Source: an uncultured Bacteroidales bacterium (GTDB lineage Bacteria; Bacteroidota; Bacteroidia; Bacteroidales; Paludibacteraceae). Taken from it: a DNA stretch of 37,685 nt. The notes below the pieces were generated by a model, which saw only the letters and a program-made list of their open reading frames with translations, had not been told where the DNA came from and ran no database searches. The stretch is from assembly GCA_944322025.1 (NCBI GenBank), contig CALUOH010000015.1, positions 1 through 37,685 on the forward strand. The letters are read 5' to 3'. Position 1 is the first letter of the stretch, and every line of letters starts with the position of its first letter. Shown one piece after another: positions 30,816-37,685 of the stretch. Both the position numbers and the translations under genes were made by a program.

Positions 30816-32333
30816 ATGAAATCAATCGTAAAAATCAGTTTGTTTTGTTGCGCGCTGGTGGCAGTCATGACGGGCTGTCAGAAAGACCCAATGGCAAGCG
30901 CGTCAGAAAGAACGGGTTGGAAATATAACGATCCGAATCAGGGATTCTTTTCCGTGAAGAGCGAGTATGTGAGGAAAGTTCCTGCGGGTATGGTTTATGT
31001 GCCTGTCACGTCGACTGTGATAGGGCAGAACGGTGAGATGATGTCCATGCAGAACAATAATGTGAAGAGGCGCGCTTCGGCGAGCGGTTTCTACATGGAT
31101 ATGTATGAGGTCACCAACATGAACTGGCGCGAGTATGTGGACTGGCTTTCGCAGGTGTACAAGTATGACCCGTTCAAGGTGGTTGTGGCACTGCCGGACG
31201 AGACTGTATGGCGCAAGGAGCTGGGATATAACGAGCCGCTGATGAATGAATACTATTCGCACGTGGCGTTCAGCTATTATCCGGTGGTCGGCGTGTCGTG
31301 GAAGCAGGCACAGGCATATTGCGAGTGGCGTACGGACAGGCTCAATGAGCTTGAGCTGATACGTAACGGAGTGGTGACATTCACTCCTCTGAATGAGTTG
31401 TGCGAGCTGGTGAGGGAGTCGCCGGATTCGACTGAGAACATATTGTTCTCCACGAAGCATGCGCGTGACTATGCATATTATCAGGCGCAGAATTCGGAGT
31501 ACGGTCCGGACTTGCGTTATGATACGGACGGCGATGAGGATGTGTCGCCCCGTGAGTATGGCGTTGTCATAGACGGTATGCTGTACGATGCGGCCTGCCG
31601 TCTCCCGACAGAGCTCGAGTGGGAGTATGCGGCATACGGCAACCCGTCTATCCACGGCAATGAGTATTACGAGACACATTCGTATCCGTGGAGCGGAGCG
31701 CAGGTGCGTGACCTCCATGCGAAGAAAGAGGACAAGGGCAAGTTTATGGCCAACTTCATGCGCGGCCGTGGAACTGTGGTCGGTCAGGATATGAACAATA
31801 CGCTAACAGTGCCGGTGACATATTTCCAGCCTAACGCATTCGGGTTGTACAATATGGCGGGAAATGTGAACGAGTGGGTGATGGATGTATACCGCGCCAG
31901 CACATCGCCTGTGGATGAGATTAACTCTTTCCGCGGTAACAAGTTCGAGTCGGACTCTGTATATGCAAACCAGATGATACAGAAGTATTTCCCCAATCTT
32001 GACGAGATTTCGGAGGCTGATCGTGACAGCATGAGGCGACTCATGATAGCGGAGCGCGGCTTTACAAAGGTGGGCGGCGATTTCCGTGACTTTAAGGACG
32101 GCGATATACTTTCGTCATTGGGTGACTCGGTGCTGGTGTACAAAGATGCGACACCTATCGAGAGGGCTAACATGATATCGAACACGGCACGCGTGTACAA
32201 GGGCGGTTCGTGGAAAGACCGCGCCATGTGGCTCAACCCGTCGATGCGCCGCAGCCTTGAAGAGACAAAATGCCGTTCGGATATAGGTTTCCGCTGTGTG
32301 ATGAGCATAGTGGGAGGCAACGAGTTTAACTAA
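30816..32333 (+). CDS. GldK/PorK-like SUMF1-domain lipoprotein
   Basis: A 505-residue predicted lipoprotein with a signal peptide ending at Cys21 (VMTGC). The body is a formylglycine-generating-enzyme-like (SUMF1) domain: AGMVYVPVTSTVIGQNG, GFYMDMYEVTNMNWREYV, YPVVGVSWKQAQAYCEWRT, CRLPTELEWEYAAYG, YNMAGNVNEWVMDVY. RVYKGGSWKDRAMWL and SDIGFRCVM end it. GldK/PorK forms outer-membrane rings of the type IX secretion machine. Blocks such as YNEPLMNEYYSHVAF and ANFMRGRGTV favour that family over the enzyme. A segment of about 75 residues between NEWVMDVY and the C-terminal GGSWKD appears extra. porL, porM and porN are not adjacent; asnS follows. Confidence 0.8.
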   Translation: MKSIVKISLFCCALVAVMTGCQKDPMASASERTGWKYNDPNQGFFSVKSEYVRKVPAGMVYVPVTSTVIGQNGEMMSMQNNNVKRRASASGFYMDMYEVTNMNWREYVDWLSQVYKYDPFKVVVALPDETVWRKELGYNEPLMNEYYSHVAFSYYPVVGVSWKQAQAYCEWRTDRLNELELIRNGVVTFTPLNELCELVRESPDSTENILFSTKHARDYAYYQAQNSEYGPDLRYDTDGDEDVSPREYGVVIDGMLYDAACRLPTELEWEYAAYGNPSIHGNEYYETHSYPWSGAQVRDLHAKKEDKGKFMANFMRGRGTVVGQDMNNTLTVPVTYFQPNAFGLYNMAGNVNEWVMDVYRASTSPVDEINSFRGNKFESDSVYANQMIQKYFPNLDEISEADRDSMRRLMIAERGFTKVGGDFRDFKDGDILSSLGDSVLVYKDATPIERANMISNTARVYKGGSWKDRAMWLNPSMRRSLEETKCRSDIGFRCVMSIVGGNEFN

Positions 32334-32372
32334 TCGGCGAATATAGAATTAACAGATATACCGGCGACGGAG

Positions 32373-32400
32373 AGGAAAAGCACTTGGACAGGTGCTTTTC
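32373..32400 (+). terminator. Hairpin after the GldK-like gene
   Basis: GGAAAAGCAC / GTGCTTTTC arms surround an 8-base loop and lead into TTCTG. The stem is A/T-weighted and the tail weak, so termination may be partial, with asnS downstream. Confidence 0.55.
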
Positions 32401-32459
32401 TTCTGTTATATATGTCGGGAGGACTTATTTGAGGATATATTTATAAACAAGAAATTATT

Positions 32460-33866
32460 ATGGATAAGATGACGAGAACTGTGATTGCAGATGCTTTGCG
32501 GCGTACAGATTTCGGTACAAAGGTGAATGTTAAAGGCTGGGTGCGCACGAGGCGCGGGAACAAGAATGTCAGCTTTATTGCGCTCAATGACGGTTCGACG
32601 ATAAATAATATCCAAGTGGTGGCCGACATAGAGAAGTTCGGCGATGATTATCTGAAGCCCATAACGACAGGTGCGTGCATAAGCGTGACAGGCACGCTTG
32701 TGGAGTCGCCTGCCCAGGGACAGTCGGTGGAGGTTCATGCAGATGAGATAGAGATATACGGGACTGCCGACCCTGCGACGTACCCGTTGCAGAAGAAAGG
32801 TCATACGCTGGAGTTCCTGCGCGAGATAGCGCATCTGCGTCCGCGCACCAATACGTTCGGCGCGATATTCAGGATAAGGCACAATATGGCAATGGCGATA
32901 CATACGTATTTCCATGAGCGGGGCTATTTCTATTTCCATACGCCGCTGATTACTGCATCGGACTGCGAGGGTGCGGGGCAGATGTTCCAAGTCACGACGA
33001 TGAACCTCTACAATCTGAAAAAGGGAGAGGATGGCAAGATAGACTATTCGGATGATTTCTTCGGGAAGCAGGCGAGCCTGACGGTGTCGGGACAGTTGGA
33101 GGGAGAGTTGGCCGCCATGTCACTCGGCAAGATTTATACTTTCGGCCCGACATTCAGGGCGGAAAACTCCAACACTCCACGTCATCTCGCGGAGTTCTGG
33201 ATGATAGAGCCGGAGGTGGCGTTCAACGAGATAGAGGAGAACATGGAGCTGGCGCAGGACTTCATACAGTACTGTGTGCGCTGGGCTTTGGAGAAGTGCA
33301 GGGACGATGTGGAGTTCCTCTGCAAGATGTATGACAATGAGCTTATCGACAGGCTCAAATTTGTGGTGGACAATGATTTTCAGCGGCTCACGTATACGGA
33401 GGGCATCGAGATATTGAAGGAGGCCATTGCGAGGGGCAAGAAGTTCGAGTTCCCAGTGGACTGGGGCACGGACTTGCAGTCGGAGCATGAGCGTTATCTG
33501 GTGGAGGAGCATTTCAAGAAGCCGGTTATCCTGACGGACTATCCGAAGGAGATAAAGTCGTTCTATATGAAGCAGAACGACGACGGCAAGACAGTCCGTG
33601 CGATGGATGTACTTTTCCCGAAGATAGGCGAGATAATAGGCGGCTCTCAGCGTGAGGAGGACTATGAGAAGCTGAAAACGAGAGCGAAGGAGATGGGCGT
33701 ACCCGACAAGGATATATGGTGGTATCTCGACACGCGGCGTTTCGGCACAGCACCCCATTCGGGCTTCGGTCTTGGCTTCGAGCGTCTGATGCTCTTCGTG
33801 ACAGGTATGCAGAACATACGTGATGTGATACCGTTCCCGCGCACGCCGAAGAACGCCGAGTTTTAA
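32460..33866 (+). CDS. asnS: Asparaginyl-tRNA synthetase
   Basis: Charges tRNA-Asn. The 468-residue protein has an N-terminal OB anticodon-binding domain ([20 protein letters not shown]) and a class II catalytic domain. Motif 2 is [20 protein letters not shown], split here as [15 protein letters not shown] and WMIEPEVAF. Motif 3 is [29 protein letters not shown] and [16 protein letters not shown] are typical of AsnS and not AspS. Length is normal. It follows the GldK-like gene with a possible terminator between them, and is followed by a hairpin. Confidence 0.96.
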   Translation: MDKMTRTVIADALRRTDFGTKVNVKGWVRTRRGNKNVSFIALNDGSTINNIQVVADIEKFGDDYLKPITTGACISVTGTLVESPAQGQSVEVHADEIEIYGTADPATYPLQKKGHTLEFLREIAHLRPRTNTFGAIFRIRHNMAMAIHTYFHERGYFYFHTPLITASDCEGAGQMFQVTTMNLYNLKKGEDGKIDYSDDFFGKQASLTVSGQLEGELAAMSLGKIYTFGPTFRAENSNTPRHLAEFWMIEPEVAFNEIEENMELAQDFIQYCVRWALEKCRDDVEFLCKMYDNELIDRLKFVVDNDFQRLTYTEGIEILKEAIARGKKFEFPVDWGTDLQSEHERYLVEEHFKKPVILTDYPKEIKSFYMKQNDDGKTVRAMDVLFPKIGEIIGGSQREEDYEKLKTRAKEMGVPDKDIWWYLDTRRFGTAPHSGFGLGFERLMLFVTGMQNIRDVIPFPRTPKNAEF

Positions 33867-33943
33867 CCTTGTCCGTTACCCGTTACGCAGGAAGTAGCCC
33901 GTAGTCAGGATTTGACGGATATAAGAAAGTAATACGTAAATTG

Positions 33944-33990
33944 AATGGCCGTTCCTCCTCATTTGAGAGGCGGGCGGCCATCTTTGTTAT
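33944..33990 (+). terminator. Hairpin after asnS
   Basis: ATGGCCG / CGGCCAT outer arms with an inner CCTC / GAGG pairing, followed by TCTTTGTT. It lies 77 bases after asnS and 55 before mutS2, and looks like a modest intrinsic terminator. Confidence 0.6.
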
Positions 33991-34045
33991 GAGATGTGCG
34001 GTGTCGCCAGTGTGTGACTGCGCTTAACTTTATATAGACAGCAGG

Positions 34046-36433
34046 ATGCTTTATCCAGACAATATAGAAAGTAAGATAGGATTTGACTCAGTGCGTGCGC
34101 TGATTATGGAGCAGTGCCTCTCGCCGCTCGGCAAGGAGGAGATTGAGGCTATGGGCTTTTCTTCGGACTTCGACACGATAGTAGAGCGCATAGCGTTGGT
34201 CGATGAGGCCATGAGCATTGGCCGCGAGAGCGGGGAGAAACTGCCGGTAGGGTCGTTGGCCGACATCAGGGGTGCGATTGGGGCAACCCAAGCGGAAGGT
34301 ACATTCCTTGAACTGAGGGATGTGGCCGACTTGCGGCTTGACCTTTCGACACTGCGGACGTTGGTGTCGTTCCTGCGGAAACAGGATGAGGAGCGTTTTC
34401 CGTCGCTTGTCGCAATGGCGCAGCCCGTGGAACTTTTTCCCGATATAGAGGCGAGGATAGAGGCACTCATAGACAAATACGGAGAGGTGAAAGACAATGC
34501 TTCGCCGGAGCTGGCGGAGATACGCAGACAGATGGCCAAGGCGCAGGGGAGTGTGTCGAGGACGATGCAGGCCATACTGAAGCAGGCCCAGGCGGACGGG
34601 ATTGTGGAGAAAGACGCTGCCCCATCAGTGCGTGACGGCCGTCTGGTGATACCGGTGGCGGCAATGAACAAGCGGCGCATATCAGGCATAGTACATGACG
34701 AGTCGGCTACGGGCAAGACGGCGTTTATAGAGCCTGCCGCTTTGGTGGAAATCAACAACCGGCTGAGGGAACTGGAGAGCGCGGAGAGGAGGGAGATAGT
34801 CCGTATCCTGACGGAGTTCACTGCCGTGGTAAGGCCATATTACCCTGCTATACTCGATTCGTTGGCGTTCCTGTCTAAGGCGGATGCGCTGCGGGCAAAG
34901 AGCGAGTTCTCGCTGAGGATTGACGCATTGCGGCCACATCTGGTCTCTGAGTGCGAGATTGAATGGTATGACGCGCGCCATCCGCTGCTGCAACTGTCGC
35001 TCGAGAGACAGGGCAAGCAGATTGAGCCGTTGAGCATAAGGCTGAACCAGCGCCAGCGGATATTGCTTATTTCCGGGCCGAATGCGGGAGGTAAGTCGGT
35101 GTGCCTGAAAACGGTGGGGCTGTTGCAGTATATGCTCCAATGCGGGCTGCCGATACCAGTGAGCGGAAGGACGACTGCGGGAGTGTTCAGCTCGATATTC
35201 ATAGACATAGGCGATGAGCAGAGCATCGAGAACGACCTTTCGACATACAGTTCGCACCTGCTTAATATGAAAGTGTGCATCAAGAATTCGGACGCACGTT
35301 CGTTGCTGCTGATAGACGAGTTCGGTACAGGTACGGAGCCGCAGCTCGGCGGGGCGATAGCACAGGCTGTGCTTGACCGCCTGAACCGGAACGGGGTGTA
35401 CGGTGTGATAACAACCCACTATACTAACCTTAAACACTATGCCACGGAGACGGAGGGCATAGTGAACGGAGCCATGCTCTATGATCGTCACCGTATGCAG
35501 CCATTGTTCAAGTTGTCGATAGGCCATGCGGGGTCTTCGTTTGCCATAGAGATAGCGAGGAAGATAGGGCTTCCGGAGGATGTCATAAGGGCGGCATCGG
35601 AGATGGTGGGTACGGAGGTTGTGGACTTCGACAAGCACTTGCAGGACGTGGCGCGCGACAAGCGTTACTGGGAGGCGAAGCGTCAGCAAATCAGGGAGAA
35701 GGACAAGCGTCTGCAACAGCTCATGGAGAAGTATGAGCGGCGCATGGAGGAGGTAGACCGTAAGGAGAAACAGCTTATCAAAGAGGCAAGACAGAAGGCT
35801 TTGGACATTATCTCTTCGGCTAATGCGGAGGTGGAGAAGACCATCCGCACTATAAAGGAGTCGAAAGCCGACAAGGAGAAGACGAAACAGGTGAGGGCGC
35901 AGCTGTCGAGGCATAACGAGATGCTTGTCAGCGACATACGTCGTCTGGAGGCTGCTGAGGGAAGTAAGGCCGCCGTATTGAAAGCCGGAGACAGCGTGTG
36001 CTTGGCGGGGCAGTCAGTGGCGGGTAAGATAGTTGAAATCAAGGGGAAGACGGCTGTCGTCGTATTCGGGCAGCTGAAATCGACTGTCGCGCTGGGGAAA
36101 CTTGAGAAAATCAGCGAGGCGCAGGCAAGGAAGCTGGAACGACAGCGTCAATCGTCAGTCGTGGACGGCCTGCGCGACCGTCAGTTGAATTTCAAGCAGG
36201 AAATAGATGTGCGCGGCATGAGAGTGGACGAAGCGTTGCAGGCTGTGATGTATTATATAGACGATGCGCAGATGGTAGGCGTGTCGCAGGTGAGGATACT
36301 GCACGGGACGGGGACGGGTGCACTGCGTCAGGCGATAAGGGACTACCTGCACCAGTCACCGGCTGTCGCGTCGTACCGGGATGAGCATGTGCAGTTCGGC
36401 GGCGCGGGGATTACTGTCGTGGAGATGAAGTAG
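34046..36433 (+). CDS. mutS2: MutS2, Smr-domain ATPase
   Basis: A 795-residue protein. N-terminal helical core domains run to about residue 340. The MutS-type ATPase follows: Walker A GPNAGGKSVCLK near residue 344, STYSSHLLNMKV, and the Walker B region LLLIDEFGTGTEPQLGGA. A long charged coiled-coil region lies at about 545-650 (QQIREKDKRLQQLMEKYERR). A C-terminal Smr nuclease-like domain sits at about 720-795 (EIDVRGMRVDEALQAVMYYI, then VRILHGTGTGALRQAIRDYL). Relatives act in suppression of recombination and in ribosome rescue. No MutS mismatch-binding domain is seen, as expected. The start MLYPDNIESKIGFD matches the family. Confidence 0.95.
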   Translation: MLYPDNIESKIGFDSVRALIMEQCLSPLGKEEIEAMGFSSDFDTIVERIALVDEAMSIGRESGEKLPVGSLADIRGAIGATQAEGTFLELRDVADLRLDLSTLRTLVSFLRKQDEERFPSLVAMAQPVELFPDIEARIEALIDKYGEVKDNASPELAEIRRQMAKAQGSVSRTMQAILKQAQADGIVEKDAAPSVRDGRLVIPVAAMNKRRISGIVHDESATGKTAFIEPAALVEINNRLRELESAERREIVRILTEFTAVVRPYYPAILDSLAFLSKADALRAKSEFSLRIDALRPHLVSECEIEWYDARHPLLQLSLERQGKQIEPLSIRLNQRQRILLISGPNAGGKSVCLKTVGLLQYMLQCGLPIPVSGRTTAGVFSSIFIDIGDEQSIENDLSTYSSHLLNMKVCIKNSDARSLLLIDEFGTGTEPQLGGAIAQAVLDRLNRNGVYGVITTHYTNLKHYATETEGIVNGAMLYDRHRMQPLFKLSIGHAGSSFAIEIARKIGLPEDVIRAASEMVGTEVVDFDKHLQDVARDKRYWEAKRQQIREKDKRLQQLMEKYERRMEEVDRKEKQLIKEARQKALDIISSANAEVEKTIRTIKESKADKEKTKQVRAQLSRHNEMLVSDIRRLEAAEGSKAAVLKAGDSVCLAGQSVAGKIVEIKGKTAVVVFGQLKSTVALGKLEKISEAQARKLERQRQSSVVDGLRDRQLNFKQEIDVRGMRVDEALQAVMYYIDDAQMVGVSQVRILHGTGTGALRQAIRDYLHQSPAVASYRDEHVQFGGAGITVVEMK

Positions 36434-36760
36434 GGCGGCGGTTTGAGCCTACTTATGCATGGCATCTATTAGGTAATAGTTTCCGCTGTATCGGACAGGA
36501 ACGGGGTAGACTGAATGGACAAAACAGATGGCGTGACGATGAGGTGCGTTATATGACAAGATAAGGAGGAAGAAGGCGCAAGAGTGTCAATGTCTTTGGT
36601 TGAGGGTTGCGGCAGTCTTGCTGAAAGGTAGCGGCAGAATAGGTAACTGCCTTGTTTGTCAGACTGTTAGAATAGGAATGCAGTGGCTACTCGAAGTGGT
36701 AGTCTGACGTGCTATGTGTGTTTTGACAAATGAAAGGGTGCGGATGTTCTCCGCGTAAGT
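36434..36760. other. Intergenic region with inverted repeat
   Basis: About 330 bases between mutS2 (+) and the ArsG-like gene (-). An 8-bp perfect inverted repeat (GTCAGACT / AGTCTGAC) spans 36658-36708. No T-run follows, so termination is unproven. No gene or RNA was recognised. Confidence 0.45.
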
Positions 36761-37522
36761 TTACCGGTTCTGATGTATTGTCTCTTCGCTGTGATGATGG
36801 TGTTCATGGCCGCCGGTGAAGTGTTCTGCGGCGAGGTATATCCCTATGCCGATGAACAGCAGTCCTACAATCCATCGGAACCAAGTGCCGAACCGTTTCA
36901 TGTTTTCGTAGTACCGGCCAATACTCTCGAAGCTGAACGCCAGTATCCATGCCACGGCTACAACGGGTATGGCCGTCACTGCGGCGAAGAGGAAGACGAG
37001 CATATAGCCCCAAACGGATGCCGATGCGAGCGGCACCATCATTCCGAAGAATATGACTGCGTTGGTCGGACAGAATCCGAGCGACAACACCGCGCCGAGG
37101 ATGAATGCGCCCCAGCGTCCGCGCCTAGCCTTTTCTCCCATTCCGGCACTGTTTACCCCAATCTTGAAGCCGGGGATGTAGTCGGCAATGCACATCAGCA
37201 CGCCCATGACTATCATGAACGGTATGAGCATGACTTCCCCCCATTCGCTCAGGAAGTTCTGCACGGCGGAAATGTTGCCCCCGAGTTTCAGCAGTATTAT
37301 TATGGCAAGGCCGAGCAGCCCGTAGCACAGAGTGCGCCCAAGCGTGTACCACAGACCTTTGACAAAGACTTGACGGCGGTTTTCAGTTCCCTGACTGATG
37401 TAGCCTATGGCGGCTATGTTCGTCAGCATGGGGCATGGGTCAAGGCCGAATACGAGGGCCAGCAGTATGACCATGACGAACGGCGAGTCGGTCGTGCCGG
37501 CGAGTTCGAGCAGTTCTTCCAT
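36761..37522 (-). CDS. ArsG-like / DsbD-CcdA-like permease with His-rich tail
   Basis: A 253-residue membrane protein starting preferably at MEELLELAGTTDSPF (37522); an upstream ATG exists at 37567. It has six or so helices. Paired motifs GLDPCPMLTNIAAIGYI and LSLGFCPTNAVIFFGMM hold the Cys-Pro pairs typical of DsbD/CcdA-like electron carriers. NRRQVFVKGLWYTLGR and AVAWILAFSFESIGRY match a family annotated in Bacteroides as ArsG-type permease, found in arsenic operons. The C-terminus (GGHEHHHHSEETIH) is a possible metal-binding tail. A small thioredoxin-like gene lies just upstream in the same direction, as in ars loci. The true substrate is uncertain. Confidence 0.8.
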   Translation of the reverse strand: MEELLELAGTTDSPFVMVILLALVFGLDPCPMLTNIAAIGYISQGTENRRQVFVKGLWYTLGRTLCYGLLGLAIIILLKLGGNISAVQNFLSEWGEVMLIPFMIVMGVLMCIADYIPGFKIGVNSAGMGEKARRGRWGAFILGAVLSLGFCPTNAVIFFGMMVPLASASVWGYMLVFLFAAVTAIPVVAVAWILAFSFESIGRYYENMKRFGTWFRWIVGLLFIGIGIYLAAEHFTGGHEHHHHSEETIHQNR

Positions 37523-37547
37523 TTTCTGTAGGATAGACAATAAGATA

Positions 37548-37600
37548 TGATGGTGCGGACCGCACACTGCCGCTCAGGCAATGTACTGCCCGCACCATCA
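37548..37600 (-). other. Perfect 11-bp inverted repeat between the thioredoxin-like and permease genes
   Basis: TGATGGTGCGG at 37548-37558 and its reverse complement at 37590-37600 flank 31 bases. On the minus strand it begins just after the thioredoxin-like stop and ends 26 bases before the permease start. It could form a stem-loop that sets relative expression. No T-run follows. Confidence 0.55.
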
Positions 37601-37601
37601 G

Positions 37602-37685
37602 TTAGTGTATGTTCTCCCGGATGATTTTCATCGCATCGTTTATAGTCAGCCTCTGTCCGCTGCTTACGGTGCGTCCGTCAATCAC
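37602..37685 (-). CDS. Thioredoxin-like protein, C-terminal fragment
   Basis: Only the last 27 codons lie in the window, ending in TAA at 37602. They read VIDGRTVSSGQRLTINDAMK followed by IIRENIH. The VIDG...V..G sequence is the usual end of small thioredoxin-like proteins found next to ArsG-type permeases. The active-site Cys pair would lie outside the window. It should be co-transcribed with the permease, probably passing electrons to or from its Cys-Pro sites; this is inference. Confidence 0.65.
   Translation of the reverse strand: MIDGRTVSSGQRLTINDAMKIIRENIH

Overview
The window looks like a chromosomal segment of a Bacteroidales bacterium. Several features point the same way: Bacteroidetes-type promoters (TTTG, about 19-22 bases, TAnnTTTGC), a complete Bat (Bacteroides aerotolerance) operon, a GldK/PorK-type SUMF1 lipoprotein, a homodimeric-type glycyl-tRNA synthetase, an acyl-ACP thioesterase, and a pdxJ-exbB-exbD-tonB cluster. 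Family or genus cannot be fixed by eye. The + strand is visibly G-rich even across minus-strand genes, so it is probably the leading strand.

Layout. 1-494: a frameshifted Eco47II-like restriction endonuclease that runs off the left edge. 583-2028 (-): an SLC45/sucrose-transporter-like MFS protein. 2029-2882: a noncoding region with a short membrane-protein gene, a G-rich tract, and one copy each of two dispersed repeats. 2883-5993 (+): glyS, upp and an acyl-ACP thioesterase. 6173-10341 (+): ftsY, rimO, an HU-like gene, and a second gene whose product joins an HU-like domain, an acidic linker, one membrane helix and a LysM-like domain. 10342-10988: intergenic, with a promoter at its end. 10989-20540 (+): moxR, DUF58, a membrane protein, batA, a small secreted protein, batB, batC, batD, batE and a PAP2 phosphatase. 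20717-20962 (+): a small HTH-like gene with its own promoter and a strong terminator. 21092-22984 (-): nadK-fmt. 23189-25989 (+): pdxJ, exbB, exbD and a TolA/TonB-like gene. 26247-26786 (+): a DJ-1 family gene with a terminator. 26975-27760: a G-rich, repeat-laden noncoding stretch. 27762-28334 (-): an AT-richer gene for a caspase/CHAT-like protein. 28566-30555 (-): folP, cdaA (c-di-AMP synthase) and a PAS protein. 30816-36433 (+): a GldK-like lipoprotein gene, asnS and mutS2. 36761-37685 (-): the end of a small thioredoxin-like gene followed by an ArsG-like permease gene with a His-rich tail.

Most genes are housekeeping: translation (glyS, asnS, fmt, rimO), protein targeting (ftsY), and cofactors or salvage (pdxJ, nadK, folP, upp). 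The envelope theme is strong, with Bat, Exb/Ton, HU-LysM, the GldK-like lipoprotein and PAP2.

The items most worth a second look are the HU-membrane-LysM fusion, the caspase/CHAT-like protein beside the G-rich repeat region, the PAS gene in the c-di-AMP operon, the orphan GldK-like lipoprotein, and two dispersed intergenic repeats. One repeat is a 55-bp element with fixed spacing; the other is a roughly 125-bp imperfect palindrome just upstream of glyS and of the DJ-1 gene. No tRNA, rRNA, CRISPR array, transposase or phage gene was seen.
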